Assembly: GCA_039881045.1 (NCBI GenBank)
Contig: JAYWVB010000011.1
Span: 1 to 64,000, forward strand
Direction of reading: 5' to 3'
From: Chaetomium olivaceum
Lineage: Eukaryota; Ascomycota; Sordariomycetes; Sordariales; Chaetomiaceae
Length of the DNA: 64,000 nucleotides
The position numbers and the translations under genes are program-made. The notes beneath the pieces were generated by a model, which had not been told where the DNA came from, did no database searches, and was given only the letters and a program-made list of their open reading frames with translations. This document shows, one piece after another, positions 1 through 9,856 of this stretch (positions are counted from its first letter, which is position 1; each line of letters begins with the position of its first letter).

Positions 1-314
1 TTGAGGGCGTCAAGGGCGGTAGTCTGGTAGTCCCGACGGTAGGCGAGGTCATGGTTGCCTAGCACAATATGAACTCGCGTCCCTACGTCGATGAGATTGC
101 CCATAAAACGGTAACAGGCAGACAGCACATGTGTTGGCTGCATTGTGCGACTCGTCAGCAGATCGCCGCACACTACCACCCGCTTGACTTGGTTTCGCGC
201 CGCCTCCGCAACAATCCAATCCGCTGTCTGCCGCACCCGATCCAAGTCATGGTGTTTGAAGTGCAGATCGCTGAAGAGCAGCCATCGCGCCGTACTGACT
301 GATGGCCCCCGCAT
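1..314 (-). CDS. Calcineurin-like metallophosphoesterase, N-terminal part (runs off left edge)
   Basis: Reading leftwards from ATG at 314 the frame stays open to the window edge (about 104 residues). It contains the first metallophosphoesterase blocks in order: FSDLHFK near residue 14, CGDLL near 49 and VLGNHD near 85. In this superfamily these supply Asp, His, Asp, Asn and His ligands for a two-metal centre that hydrolyses phosphoesters. The substrate cannot be told because the C-terminal His blocks lie outside the window. ATG 314 is chosen because the first motif follows after only 13 residues. No signal peptide is visible, so the protein is probably intracellular. Family assignment is firm; the specific enzyme is unknown. 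Confidence 0.8.
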   Translation of the reverse strand, partial: MRGPSVSTARWLLFSDLHFKHHDLDRVRQTADWIVAEAARNQVKRVVVCGDLLTSRTMQPTHVLSACYRFMGNLIDVGTRVHIVLGNHDLAYRRDYQTTALDAL

Positions 315-782
315 GGTTCAAGGTGACGAAAAAAACGGGCTGAAAGAGGTTGTAAAGTAGGGGGTCCGATGGAAATTAGGGAAACCGATCATTGAAGGGG
401 GGGGATTCAAGATCGAGAGAAATAGTAGATAAGACGAGGCCCGCTATGACTTTACTGCCGGCGTGAAGTCAACCAACATTGAAGTCAGCTCAAGTCGCGC
501 TTTTTTTCGGAGCTGGATGTCAACTTGAACCTGGAAGGCACCGAGACCCACCACTGACAAAACAAAAGGACACTCCCCCTTTGAAACTTGAATACAAAAC
601 TGTACCTTCCTGTGTATTTCTTTTGGCTTTTAAGAAGTGTTGATGGTAGGTATGTTATCAGTGACCAGCTAGAGTTACTTGCGGTAAGTTTCAGGTTACC
701 TCGGTTACCTTATTCATTTCAAGTTTGGCTCGAATTACTCCAATGTCGACCATGCTTACGATTCGAAAAGGCCATGGTTCTT
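315..782. other. Intergenic stretch left of the truncated LINE
   Basis: It holds the upstream region of the minus-strand phosphoesterase. In minus-strand order, bases 782 to about 756 would be the original 3' end of the gene interrupted by the LINE: once the LINE and one target copy are ignored, the frame enters this stretch and reaches a stop at 756-758. No other gene is seen. Confidence 0.5.
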
Positions 783-787
783 TACAT

Positions 788-1672
788 AATATTATTATTA
801 TTCATACTCCGCTATGCCCTAAGGCGTGCCGAACCCTCAGCTATTTAATGTACAGGAAAACCGCGCCCTCGCGGGCCGGATGAAAAACCCATACCGACAG
901 TTAAGGAAGGTACATGTGCGTGAGCCTGCGTATACAAAGAGAGGAGGCCTCCTGGCCTCCGAGGGAGGTGCGTGCTAGGCCGCCGCTTCTAGCTCAAGCC
1001 TCCTGGCCAAACTGAACATCATCAGCCTCCCTGAGTCCATTAGCCATTCCAGGACCCTCCCCGCGAGCCGTGCCGATGCAGGATCAATACCGTGTAGAAC
1101 AGAGTAAAAGTCCCGTCGCGTTCGAATTCCAGCTCTCTCCCATCTTCGAGTCAGCGGTGGGGCCAAACACCACACTACCAGGTGCTCGGCAGTCTCCCGT
1201 CCTTCGCCGCACTGGCAGGCGGGCGTTAGGATCTCTGGGACTCCTCGTGTAAACAGAAAGTCCCGTAGGCCTATTGCCCCCGTTCGGATCTGGACCAGCA
1301 GAGAACTCCTCGCCTTGGTGAGACCGTCGTGCCGTCTTAGCGTTTCATCTCGGAATAGCGTCTCTCGCTGATGGTCAAAGTCGTCCGCCGGTCTGGTGAT
1401 TGCTCTGCCGTCCCGCTCCTTTAGCCACCTCGCTCTCCAGGCGTCCTCTACCACACTGTCCGTGTCTGCGGCTCCCCCCGTCCAGCGCGCGATCGTGCTC
1501 GCGGCTTTCTCCACTGCCGTGGGCTCCTGCAGTCCCACGGTTCGCGGCCGGCCCCTGTTGCCGCTCCTCGGGCGGAGCCTCTGCTGTATCTTGCGACAGG
1601 CAGTGAGAATGATCCCCCCTGCGGTCCTCTTGCCGCCCTGGCCGTCGTCCAGGTCGGTTCGCTGGAGTCTGG
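788..1672 (-). mobile_element. 5'-truncated Tad1-like LINE copy (3' end only)
   Basis: This 885-bp segment is almost identical to the 3' end of the full-length LINE at 23418-28808; I saw only a few substitutions and one small indel. It covers the last part of ORF2 (the C-terminal CxC...H...C knuckle region, stop near 975), the 3' UTR and an (AAT)n-type tail at 788-801. A five-base TACAT lies at both edges (783-787 and 1673-1677) and is the likely target-site duplication. Truncation at the 5' end is the usual product of incomplete reverse transcription. The copy keeps five C at about 1273-1277 where the full-length element has four, so its C-terminal frame is open. It sits in the last exon of a host gene, in the same orientation. 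Confidence 0.9.
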
Positions 1673-2523
1673 TACATCATCCTCGTCGGCGTACGGGACG
1701 TCGGAGTCGTCCGAGTCCCACTCGTCGGCCGCGGGCTTCCTAAGATGGTAGTAATTCATGTCAGTGATGCGTTCTCTCTCTCAATGGCTCGAGCGGACAG
1801 GTTTTGTTTCAAGGCGTCTTCTCCATCTCGCAGGCAGGGCAATCATCTGGGACCGACAGCGACATTTAGGATGGTACGTACCAGAAATTGTGGCAGAGGG
1901 CGTCGGTCAGCTCGTAGATGTTCTCGATGAGCATCGCCGGCGTGGCCGCGTAGTACTTGGTCGCCAGATGGTCGGCGACGTCGGGGTTCTGGCGGGCGGA
2001 GAGGCGGTCTTCGGCCAACGCGTTCACCATGAAGAGCTCATAGTGTTGTCTGGTGGTCCCTGCAAAAGGCAAGGTCAGTCAACGGAAAAGTAAGGAAGTG
2101 GAAAGAGAAATACTGATACTTACAGCCTCTCTTGTTGGGCCTGAGCACGGGGAGGCCGCGCTCCAGCTCGGAGACGCGTAGGCTAATCCAATGCTCGAAG
2201 TCGGCGGCATTGGAGACGAAGAAGCCCTTGATCTGGGCGTTGCCGGGCGGGTTCCTCTGGCCGGCGCGCTCGTACGGGAGGAGGTAGTCCTCCATCAACT
2301 CCATGTAGGAGTTGGAGACCACCCGTGGACCCATTCTGTATAGCGAAAAGGGCTGTGCCCAGCAGCCCACGATGCTGCAACAACATACGTATGTGTCTGG
2401 GGCCCGCAGGGCGGGGTCAATGTGCTGGGCGTTGACCGGCCCGTTGTCGCCTAGGCCGTCGTCGCCGAGGCCGTCGTCGCCGTCCGCAAAGAAGTTCTGT
2501 TGCGACATTGTACTATCAACCAT
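1448..2523 (-). pseudogene. Unknown gene interrupted near its 3' end by a LINE
   Basis: Three exons can be joined: 2124-2523, 1882-2059 and from 1739 leftwards. Introns are 2060-2123 (GTAAGT...TTGCAG) and 1740-1881 (GTACGT...CTGAC...CTTAG). About 215 residues of the original protein remain: an Asp/Gly-rich start, a helical middle with no family I recognise, then an acidic tail rich in Asp and Ser. At 1673-1677 the reading frame enters the LINE and continues as a chimeric tail to a stop at 1448, giving about 289 aa. If the LINE and one target copy are ignored, the frame would end a few codons later at 756-758, so only the tail is changed and the product may still work. Start 2523 is used; an in-frame ATG at 2508 is an alternative. 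The function is unknown. Confidence 0.6.
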
Positions 2524-2731
2524 TGTTAAGTCTCTCAGCCCATCAACCCTGTCAGCTAACAGCTGGAAACACTAGGTCGCCACATAAGAGAAGGGACTCG
2601 GGAGAGGGCCGAGGACCAGAGTCGATGTAAGTAAGTACTGCCAGCCATTGTCAGTCTCTCAACCCATAAACCTGTCAGCTCACAGTTGGAAACAATAGGT
2701 CGCCACATACAAGAGAGAAGACGGGGCCGGG
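2508..2731 (+). repeat. Imperfect direct duplication across a start codon
   Basis: About 95-100 bp starting near 2508 recur about 125 bp further right, near 2632. The shared blocks include ATTGT, AGTCTCTCA, CTGTCAGCT and AGGTCGCCACATA. On the minus strand each copy contains an ATGG start; the left copy starts the interrupted gene, while the right copy would open a frame of only about 30 codons, a potential upstream ORF. The copies differ by scattered substitutions, so the duplication is not recent. Confidence 0.6.
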
Positions 2732-3160
2732 AGGCAGTCGATAATAATTCGAGCTACAATACCCCACAGTCAGCAAGCCGTCCCAAGTTTGCCTCAGCCC
2801 ATGTCTCGGGTGGTTAAGGTTCGGCCCACAGGCGGGATGCTGCAGTTCCAGTGGGCTGTAGCCTGTATGCAGCCACTGCATTGCCGCGCTGCCTGGGTTG
2901 CGTACCCGCGCCCAGAGCGCCCCAGACATGCAAATGCAGGTCAATTGACAAAAAAAAAAAAGGGGGCCAATTGACCGCAGAAAAAAAGCGGTAAAAGCCC
3001 ACATCGAGAACAACATAACAACTGAAAAAGAACGGAATAGGCTAACTTACCGCGCAGCAGGACAACAGCTCAGGCGAAGAAGAAGAGAAGAGAGCGCGTC
3101 GCGGGACTCATGGAAGTCCGCGTCCATTGGGCAATGCGTCAATATGGGGCTGCTCCCCTA
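2732..3160. other. Upstream region of the interrupted gene, no gene seen
   Basis: It contains an A-run near 2951-2961 flanked by the inverted words GGTCAATTGAC and CCAATTGACC. A minus-strand GTAAGTTAGCC...TTTTTCAG pair (about 3020-3050) resembles a 5' UTR intron. No coding region is supported. Confidence 0.35.
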
Positions 3161-3164
3161 CCAT

Positions 3165-3589
3165 GAGCCGCTCCTTCTCATGAGCCGCTCCGAAGTTGAG
3201 CCGCTTACTGGATATGAGCCGTCTTAGAACCGCTTCAATACTATGAGCCGCTCCCCAAATAAGCTATTTACAATTTGAGCCGATTGAGACCAACGAGCTG
3301 CAAGCTGATGGCTCCGACGTTGGTAACGGCTCAAGCAACGTACGGCTTGTTGTGTCAACCACTCACCATGACAAGCTATTCACATACGGCTTACAATATC
3401 TGAGCTGGTATGGTCTAGCTCATCATGCCAAGCCGCTTAGGGGCCTTGAAGCGTCCTCTTCTGCGAGCAGTAACTCAACGGCTCGCGGTCCAAGCGGCTT
3501 GTGTGCCAAACGTCTTATGATTGAGCGGCTCGTTGGCAGTAAGCTGAATATTAACGGCTTACCAGAAATGAGTGGTTAGTTTCCGGCTT
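3165..3589. repeat. Array of GAGCCG / CGGCTY motifs in opposite orientations
   Basis: The left half carries six GAGCCG words on the plus strand, at 3165, 3182, 3198, 3216, 3245 and 3277. The right half carries mainly the reverse complement CGGCTC or CGGCTT, at 3327, 3343, 3387, 3479, 3495, 3526, 3555 and 3584, with one forward copy near 3431. Motif-dense arms in opposite orientation resemble the subterminal transposase-binding arrays of hAT-, CACTA- or Mutator-like DNA transposons, so a short non-autonomous element is the likeliest explanation (inference). I could not find convincing terminal inverted repeats or a target duplication. Confidence 0.5.
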
Positions 3590-4509
3590 GTAAGAACCCC
3601 TAAAACTCCGCTAAGTTTGTGCATATAGTTACGTAGAACAGACGGCCGTAGGGCGAAGTTACACACGTCACTTATCAACCTTTTCTACTTATCATTGTCA
3701 GTTCCCTTGATACAACAATTGGGGCGCAGATGCCACGACCACGACATAACTTTGCATTCTCAACACGCTGCATTGTTAAATGCTGGGTGGATGACTATTT
3801 AGGGTACGAAGGCCAAGCCTGGGAGGACCGCAAAATCAGATCTAACTCTTCAACGTATGTAGGTTAGACGGATACTTGATCTGTGATGGACACGGTTTGG
3901 AGATTCACCTCAATTTGGATTCGAACGGCTACTAAACGGTGTCTCAAAACTGCTGCCTTTTGGCGGGTGTTCTGCGGTATTGGATCATGTACTTGGCTTC
4001 GAGGGGCGCGGACGACGTCATGATAATCTGGATGATTAAGTGTCGAAGTCTTCATATTGTGACCGACCAAAATTGGACAGACACCAGGGTAGGTGCATGA
4101 AGGCGGATTACTTCCCTACTATGTATCTAGCTAGGCTGTCAGGAATACACAGGTTCTACTGGGCTTTTGAGCGCCCAAACCATTGATTGAAATATATTAT
4201 GCAAACGCAGTGTTAATCTCATTTCTTAAACTCGAAGAAGAAATTGATGATAACCCCTTCGTGAGGGTCGACGGACGACACAAGACACAGAAGTACACAT
4301 GGGCGGAACACATCACTGCAATACCAACCGCTCAACCAACGTACATACATAACCGTTGTTTAGCCTTAGCTGATGAGGGTAATGATTGGCGAAACCCTAG
4401 ACTAAGGTAAAGTTCCATGATTATACCATTCGATACCAACCCAGGACTGGTACTTTATATTGACAGGTCATGATTGGCTCCTACTACGCCAAAGGTCATA
4501 TCTCATCGG
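3590..4509. other. Intergenic stretch, no gene supported
   Basis: Only short unconvincing ORFs occur. It is the region downstream of the minus-strand dioxygenase-like gene, and nothing with a recognisable motif was seen. Confidence 0.4.
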
Positions 4510-5723
4510 TCATAGCAAAAAAGTCGGAGGAACATCGGGCCCTAATTGTCAGTTAGCGGAGTCCCACATCTCCCATGGAAACACATCACTCACCCCAAAC
4601 ATGCAAGTTGTCTGGCGCGGCTTTAGTATTATGGGTTGGTTCCTTCATATCGAGCAAGTCGCCATCGACATAGTGTTCCATGATGAAGCCAGCCGGGTCA
4701 AACCTAAGACCCCGTTAGCAACTTATTTCAACAATACCAAATAAAAGCCTAGCCGCCGCAAAACCTACCAGTAGTCAAAGATCTGACTCCCCATGACATG
4801 GCGCCCGACTCCCCAGCAGTTCTTGTATCCCCTTTGGCGCAGCCAATCATGGCCCAGAACCTGGGCGTCAAAGTCGTGCGTCTCAAACGAGGAGTGATGG
4901 ACGTGCATCTTAGGGCCTTCGAAAAAGAAGAAGCAGTGGTGGTCGACAAGCTCGTCGCCTCGGTCGAGCCGGAAGAAGACGGTGATGTCGACGTTGTCGT
5001 CGTTGTGAACGAGCTGTGAAACTCATGGTCAGTGGGGCGGGGCGACAAACAAGTGCGGTAGGGGTGTTATTACCTCGCTGGGGTGGAAGTTGAAGTAGCT
5101 GCTGTAAAACTCGTAGCATTTGGCATAGTTGGTCACGCACATGCCGAAGTGGCCTAGTTTGTGCACTGGGGCTGGCCGCTTCTGGAAGCGCTGGAACTCG
5201 TTGACACCGCGGTTCTTCTCAACAGGCTGCGCAGTGTAAGCGAACTGGCCCGTAGGTAACGGTGTCGGATGAAGCTCACATAGTTGTACCTGGTTGCCGG
5301 GAACCCAGGGTCTTCCCTCGCAACTGGGGTTTGGCCGTAGACGAGATGGAACGGGAATCCATCGATTGGGTCGTAGAAGGTAACCCTCTTGCCACCGCCG
5401 GGCACGTCCTTCATCTCGTGCACCTCGGTTGCCATGCACTCCTTGGGTAATGTCTTGGACGCGTGGACCAAGTCCTCTTCCGACTCAACTACGAATGCGG
5501 CCCCACCAAACTCGTCCTTGTCCGATGCCTCAGCGGCGAGGGCGAAGGGTTCGGTGCCATATCCCCGGTAGAAAGTTGTCTTGCCGATTTGGGCAGTTTC
5601 CACGAAGCCGAAGTCGAGGGCGAACTGCTTAGCCTTTTCAATATCGGCGTGTTTGTACCACACGTGGGCTATGCGCACTAGCTGAATCTTCTTGAGCGGG
5701 TTCAATGGCAGTCCGGACGCCAT
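4510..5723 (-). CDS. VOC-fold extradiol dioxygenase / glyoxalase-like protein
   Basis: Five exons join to 327 aa: 5280-5723, 5074-5226, 4769-5013, 4594-4703 and 4510-4541, with four GT-AG introns of 52-65 nt. The protein has two vicinal-oxygen-chelate modules. Type I extradiol ring-cleavage enzymes bind one Fe(II) through two His and one Glu. Candidate ligands here are the His of KLGHFG (about residue 174), the His of KMHVHHSS (about 236) and the Glu of EHYVDGD (about 290). The order and spacing match fungal proteins annotated as metapyrocatechase-like or glyoxalase-like. The likely role is oxygenative cleavage of a catechol-type ring in the cytosol; the substrate is unknown. It is transcribed divergently from the phosphatase at 6544. 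No frameshift is needed. Confidence 0.85.
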
Positions 5724-6543
5724 GGTGACGAGAGTTGTGTGTGTTAGGGACCGGGAGATGAACGCGACTGGTTTTGGCGGGTTGTGGGAGACAACGAGTC
5801 ATCCAATGTCTGTAGAGCTCTTTTGAGGCTTTTTGAGAGTATCGACGAGAAAGGATCTGACCTCTCGGCCTGTGAAGCGGCGGGAGTTATATTTGGAGTC
5901 CGTCGCCATGTTTGGGGAGGCTCCGGGTGTCAGTGCCACGCGGGGCAGTGGTGGGTCAGTGGGGTAACACCATGTGCGACAGAGGTCGGCAATTCTTTGG
6001 GATACTGCGATCCATGAAACCCTCGAGAATGGAAGTCGTCCGTCCGCCTTGTCAAACAGGCGGGAGTTCCTGCTTGGCCCACCACCGAATTCAATGATTC
6101 GCCCAATGGAGGGCGCCGGATAAACTCTATCAGCCCATTAACTTTCGGGACGATGTGAAAGAGAATGCGAACGGGTGATCGGCTGATTTTACCTGGAGTT
6201 CCTTCCTTTAAAAGCGCAATCAACTCCCTTCCCGCAGTAGGTTTCATGGTGATGGCATCAGGCATGTCGCTGTCTCGGACATTCGGGGAGATCTGTCCTG
6301 GCCCTGCAGGTCCGGACGGTCTGGAAGCAGGGGTCCCTGAAACTTCCAGGTTTGCTTCCACAGGAGGATTTGAGACAAGCGCAGATAACCCTAACCCACT
6401 TAGCAGTCGCAGAACCGCCCCGCGTTCCGCGTCCCATCACAGAACGCAACACACCGAACTCGCCCGCGACAACCCGAACGAGACACCACAACCGAAACCA
6501 GAACAAACAGCCCGCCGACCCACACCCTTCAGCCACCACCGCC
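5724..6543. promoter_or_regulatory. Divergent intergenic region (two promoters)
   Basis: These 820 bp separate two divergently transcribed genes and must hold both promoters. The right part, about 6400-6540, is C- and A-rich on the plus strand, as fungal 5' UTRs often are. No certain TATA box or factor site can be named. Confidence 0.4.
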
Positions 6544-7227
6544 ATGGCCAAAGGTAAAAAACTCTCCAAAGCCACCAGCAACGACCCCTCCCCCACCACC
6601 AACCCCCCAACCGCCTTCACCCCTCCAGCCTGCCTCTACGACGGACAGCCCCTCCCGCGCCTGATCGTCCTCGACCTCGACTACACGCTCTGGCCCTTCT
6701 ATTCAGACATCCACATTGCGACGCCGATCCGCCTCGTCCCCAGCTCCAACCCGCCCACCCTCGCCGACCGCAACGGCGAGCACTTCACGCTGTACCCGGA
6801 CGCGCCGCACATCCTGCGCCTGGTCGCCGCGCTGCCCAACACTCGTCTCGCCGTCGCGAGCAAGTCGCCCGTGGGGGATCTGTGTCGCGAGGTGCTGAAG
6901 CTGCTGCGGCTGCCGCCGCCGTTGGCGCTGGCGGAGGGGGTGGAGGTGCCTGGCGGCGGGGGCAGCGAGAAGGGCGGGCCGAAGAGGACGCTTGATGCGT
7001 TTGATGCGGGGCTGGAGATTTATGAGGGGACGAAGTTGAGGCATTTTGAGGTGTTGGCGAAGAGGACGGGGATACCGTTTAGTGAGATGCTGTTCTTTGA
7101 TGATGAGCGGCCGAATTTGGAGGTGGAGAGTCTGGGGGTCACGATGAGGTTGATCCGGGATGGGTTGACGTGGGAGGAGCTGGAGAAGGGGATCATGCAA
7201 TGGCGGGGGAATCAGGGGATTGCGTGA
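6544..7227 (+). CDS. HAD-superfamily phosphatase of the MDP-1 (magnesium-dependent phosphatase-1) type
   Basis: A single exon of 227 aa. Motif I is LDLDYTLW, with the nucleophile and acid Asp at about residues 44 and 46; a late motif FFDDERPN carries the Mg-binding acidic pair. The overall order (motif I, short cap insertion, NTRLAVASKS as motif II, DD motif) is that of MDP-1, a family that dephosphorylates protein phosphotyrosine and small sugar phosphates. ATG 6544 is chosen over the upstream in-frame start at 6352 because it lies in a good context (GCCATGG) and the upstream extension is low-complexity. No targeting signal is visible, so it is probably cytosolic. Confidence 0.85.
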   Translation: MAKGKKLSKATSNDPSPTTNPPTAFTPPACLYDGQPLPRLIVLDLDYTLWPFYSDIHIATPIRLVPSSNPPTLADRNGEHFTLYPDAPHILRLVAALPNTRLAVASKSPVGDLCREVLKLLRLPPPLALAEGVEVPGGGGSEKGGPKRTLDAFDAGLEIYEGTKLRHFEVLAKRTGIPFSEMLFFDDERPNLEVESLGVTMRLIRDGLTWEELEKGIMQWRGNQGIA

Positions 7228-7741
7228 GGGTCGAGGTAGTGGTTGGCGTCTGGAACGCGCAGGCCTAAGTAGAGCATAGAGGTCCGTGTTGTTAGTATTA
7301 GAGATAAACACGGGGGCTGTGGACATCGGCTGGCTTGGACTTGGATTGGCCAGCTTGGATAAACCACACGCCGAGTGAGGTCCCAGCAGCGGCGATAAAT
7401 TGTGCCGTCGCGCGCGAGAACGGGACCCAAGTTTCTGATCGTGAAGGAACCGGCCGGTCACAGCCATGGTGATCACGATGGGTTGGGACAAACAAGTATC
7501 GCAAGACGATCTTGAAAGCAAGATGGGGCGTTCCCCGATATAAATATCGACCAGCCGGTCATCTAGATGGAAGTAATATTCTATGTGCACACAGATCCGT
7601 AGCCATAGCCAAGTCCCCGAGTCCCTACGTAACCCTCCAAAGAAGTCGAAGAAGAAAGGTATCTGAGCCTCCCCAAACACAACACCGCAACCATGCAAAA
7701 CGTTCTCCAACTCTTGGTGTATGTACTCCAACCTTCCAAGC
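7228..7741. other. Convergent 3' region, no gene seen
   Basis: It lies between the stops of the phosphatase (plus) and the Sec14-like gene (minus) and should hold both 3' UTRs. No RNA gene or repeat was recognised. Confidence 0.45.
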
Positions 7742-9234
7742 TCAACTGGAGACAGCCGCAGCCTTCTGCTCCGTCTGCTGGCCCCCGACACCAGCAGCCA
7801 CCTTCTCTTCAATCTCGCCGGCCACATTGTTGTCGGTGATCGACAACTTCTGGATACCCTCAACAGCAGTGTCGGTGGGCGCCGCCGTCGTAGCAGCAGC
7901 AGCAGCCTCAACCACGGGTTGCGCCGCCATTTGCCCCTTGGGAAAGGTCACCGCAATGGTGCCAACCGTCTCGCGCCTCTCCTTACCGCCCTTACTCCCC
8001 ACGGCCAGGCAGGCCAGTCGCGCGCCGTTCTCCACAGGCACCCAATACGCAGGCCCCTCGGGAAAATCAGTGTGGCCAGGCTCCCAGCGCACAGCCTCCT
8101 TAATAGCCGGGTCGACGTTGGGGCGGTCAAAGAACTCAAACTCCAGCTCGCCGCCGTACTGCTTGGGGATGTTGCAGGGCTCGATGAAGGCCTCCAGCGT
8201 CGGCTTCACCTCGGCGGCGCTGAGGATGAAGATCTTGGAGACGGTGATGGGGTCGAACCAGCGCTTGATCCAGCCCCAGACGGTGCTGAAGAAGTAGGGG
8301 GCGCCGATGATGAAGATGCGGTCCAGCGTCTCCGGGTAGTGGGCCGTGGCCAGGGTCGACGCCGCCTGCATGTGGGTCTTCAGGTTCCAGAACATGCGCA
8401 GCGACACCTGCGATACGTCGACGATGTTAGTGCTGAGCGTGATGGGCGTCCCCGCGTGCTCGCGGTCCGTGAGCTCCGTGCAGAGCGGCTGCGCGAAGCG
8501 TGTGAGGTTCTCGTAGAGGGCGAACAAGCGGAGGAGACGCTGTGGGGTGGACCCGTCCGTCTCGGCTTTGCTAACGTTGGCTGATTCGGAGGCCTTCTCG
8601 TAGGCAGAGACGGTCTTGGAGTCGAGGTGGCGGATTTGGTAGAGGTAGAGGGGAATGCCTCTGTAGAGAAGGAACGTGTTGTTAGTAAAGTGTCTCGTAC
8701 AGCAAGAGGCGGGTTCCACGGGGCGAACGAACCTCCTGTCTCTCCTCCCTGTCCATTGAGGATACTATGTTTGTCCGAGTCAGCCCAGCCTTCTTGCGCG
8801 CCCAAAGCCCAGACCCTCCCCTCGTACCAAACGTCGTGTCTGCTCATATGCGTCCACGTCGATCGTGTCGTACAAAACGTCCAGGTGGTTTGCCTGCCGC
8901 CAGTCCTCGGTGTCCTTGAACTGCTGGTAGGCATCCTTGACGACCCATTTCCGTGCGCGTAGGTAACGTCTATGTGTGGAAAGCGCAGAAGCAGGATTAG
9001 CGCACTTCACGATCAACAAGTCACACGCCAGGACATATGCGACACTCACAGGAGGGTTTGGTCGTCGTGTGAAGGAGGGGGGCCGCTCTTATAAAGGCCC
9101 TTCTCCTCAAGGTAGACCTTGAATGCCTTGAGTTGGTTCTCTTCCCCTTCAGTCAAGTGCCCCAGATGCCCATTGGGATAGCCGATATCAGAACCGCCGG
9201 CGCTGGTTATCTTGTCCACTGCCGCGTCGGCCAT
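7742..9234 (-). CDS. CRAL-TRIO (Sec14-like) lipid-transfer protein
   Basis: Four exons give 425 aa: 9050-9234, 8828-8969, 8733-8764 (a 32-nt mini-exon) and 7742-8660. The splice junctions rebuild the expected LLRYLRARKW block of the CRAL-TRIO N domain and the YPQWTGRRDR to RGIPLYLYQIR transition into the lipid-binding domain. The domain continues through a VDVSQVSLRMFW block and an RIFIIGAPYFFSTVWGWIK block (gate helix), then a C-terminal extension rich in Ala and Thr. Sec14-family proteins exchange phosphatidylinositol and another lipid between membranes and support phosphoinositide synthesis and Golgi traffic. Start 9234 gives a short acidic leader with no signal peptide. Which of the several fungal Sec14 paralogues this is cannot be decided. 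Confidence 0.9.
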
Positions 9235-9856
9235 TTGTCCCGTTTGCGCAACGCGACCTTGATTACTGATTACTAACGTGGGGTAAAGAGCAACGCTGGG
9301 GGACGGATGTCGTGGGACGGGATCGAGTTGTCGTCGGGAACCGGCAATTCAAACCACAGCAAAAGGGGCAGTGTTGGCAGGTACAGTGGTAAACAGCTAG
9401 ATTGTTGTTTTGATTTGGGGGCAGGCGGCGCAAACAGGTCTTCAAAGTGTCGGGTCGCGGGAGTCCCCTCCCTCCGGCCCCGGTCTCCGAAGTTGCCGAA
9501 ATCGCGAAAGGGCCCCACATCCAGGGATCCCCAGCACTCAGCTGAAGACCCCTTGCCCGCCGCCTGTCAGCGCTTGCATCGGGAACTCCGAGCTTTGATT
9601 GGCCGTCCGAGCGCAGGAGCAACAGTGTTGATGTGCCTGAGACACCTGAGCACGTCCCATCACGATGGTGGCTTAACATCCCAGGCGGGTCGACTCCAGT
9701 GTCATACTCAACATAGTCATCATTTCTGCTATACGGAACAAAGCTTTTTCTAGCTGCTCTCTCCCAAACATAACAACCTCCATAGACGCCAGTAACTACC
9801 ACCCGCCCGTGCCTTGTGTTCTGCAAGTTGTGCGGAAACAGACAGGAAACTCAGCA
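9235..9856. other. Intergenic, no gene seen
   Basis: It separates the start of the Sec14-like gene from the stop of the COPI gene; both are on the minus strand. It should contain the Sec14-like promoter and the 3' UTR of sec27. ORFs here lack family features. Confidence 0.4.

Noticed and set aside
2340..2395. Possible 53-nt intron (GTATGT...TACAG) in exon 1 of the interrupted gene
   Set aside because: Removing it would shift the frame away from the convincing downstream reading (RVVSNSYMELMEDY); the exon is open without splicing.
6703..7911. 402-codon minus-strand ORF opposite the HAD phosphatase
   Set aside because: It is an antisense shadow of the GC-rich phosphatase coding frame with Arg/Leu/Pro-biased translation.
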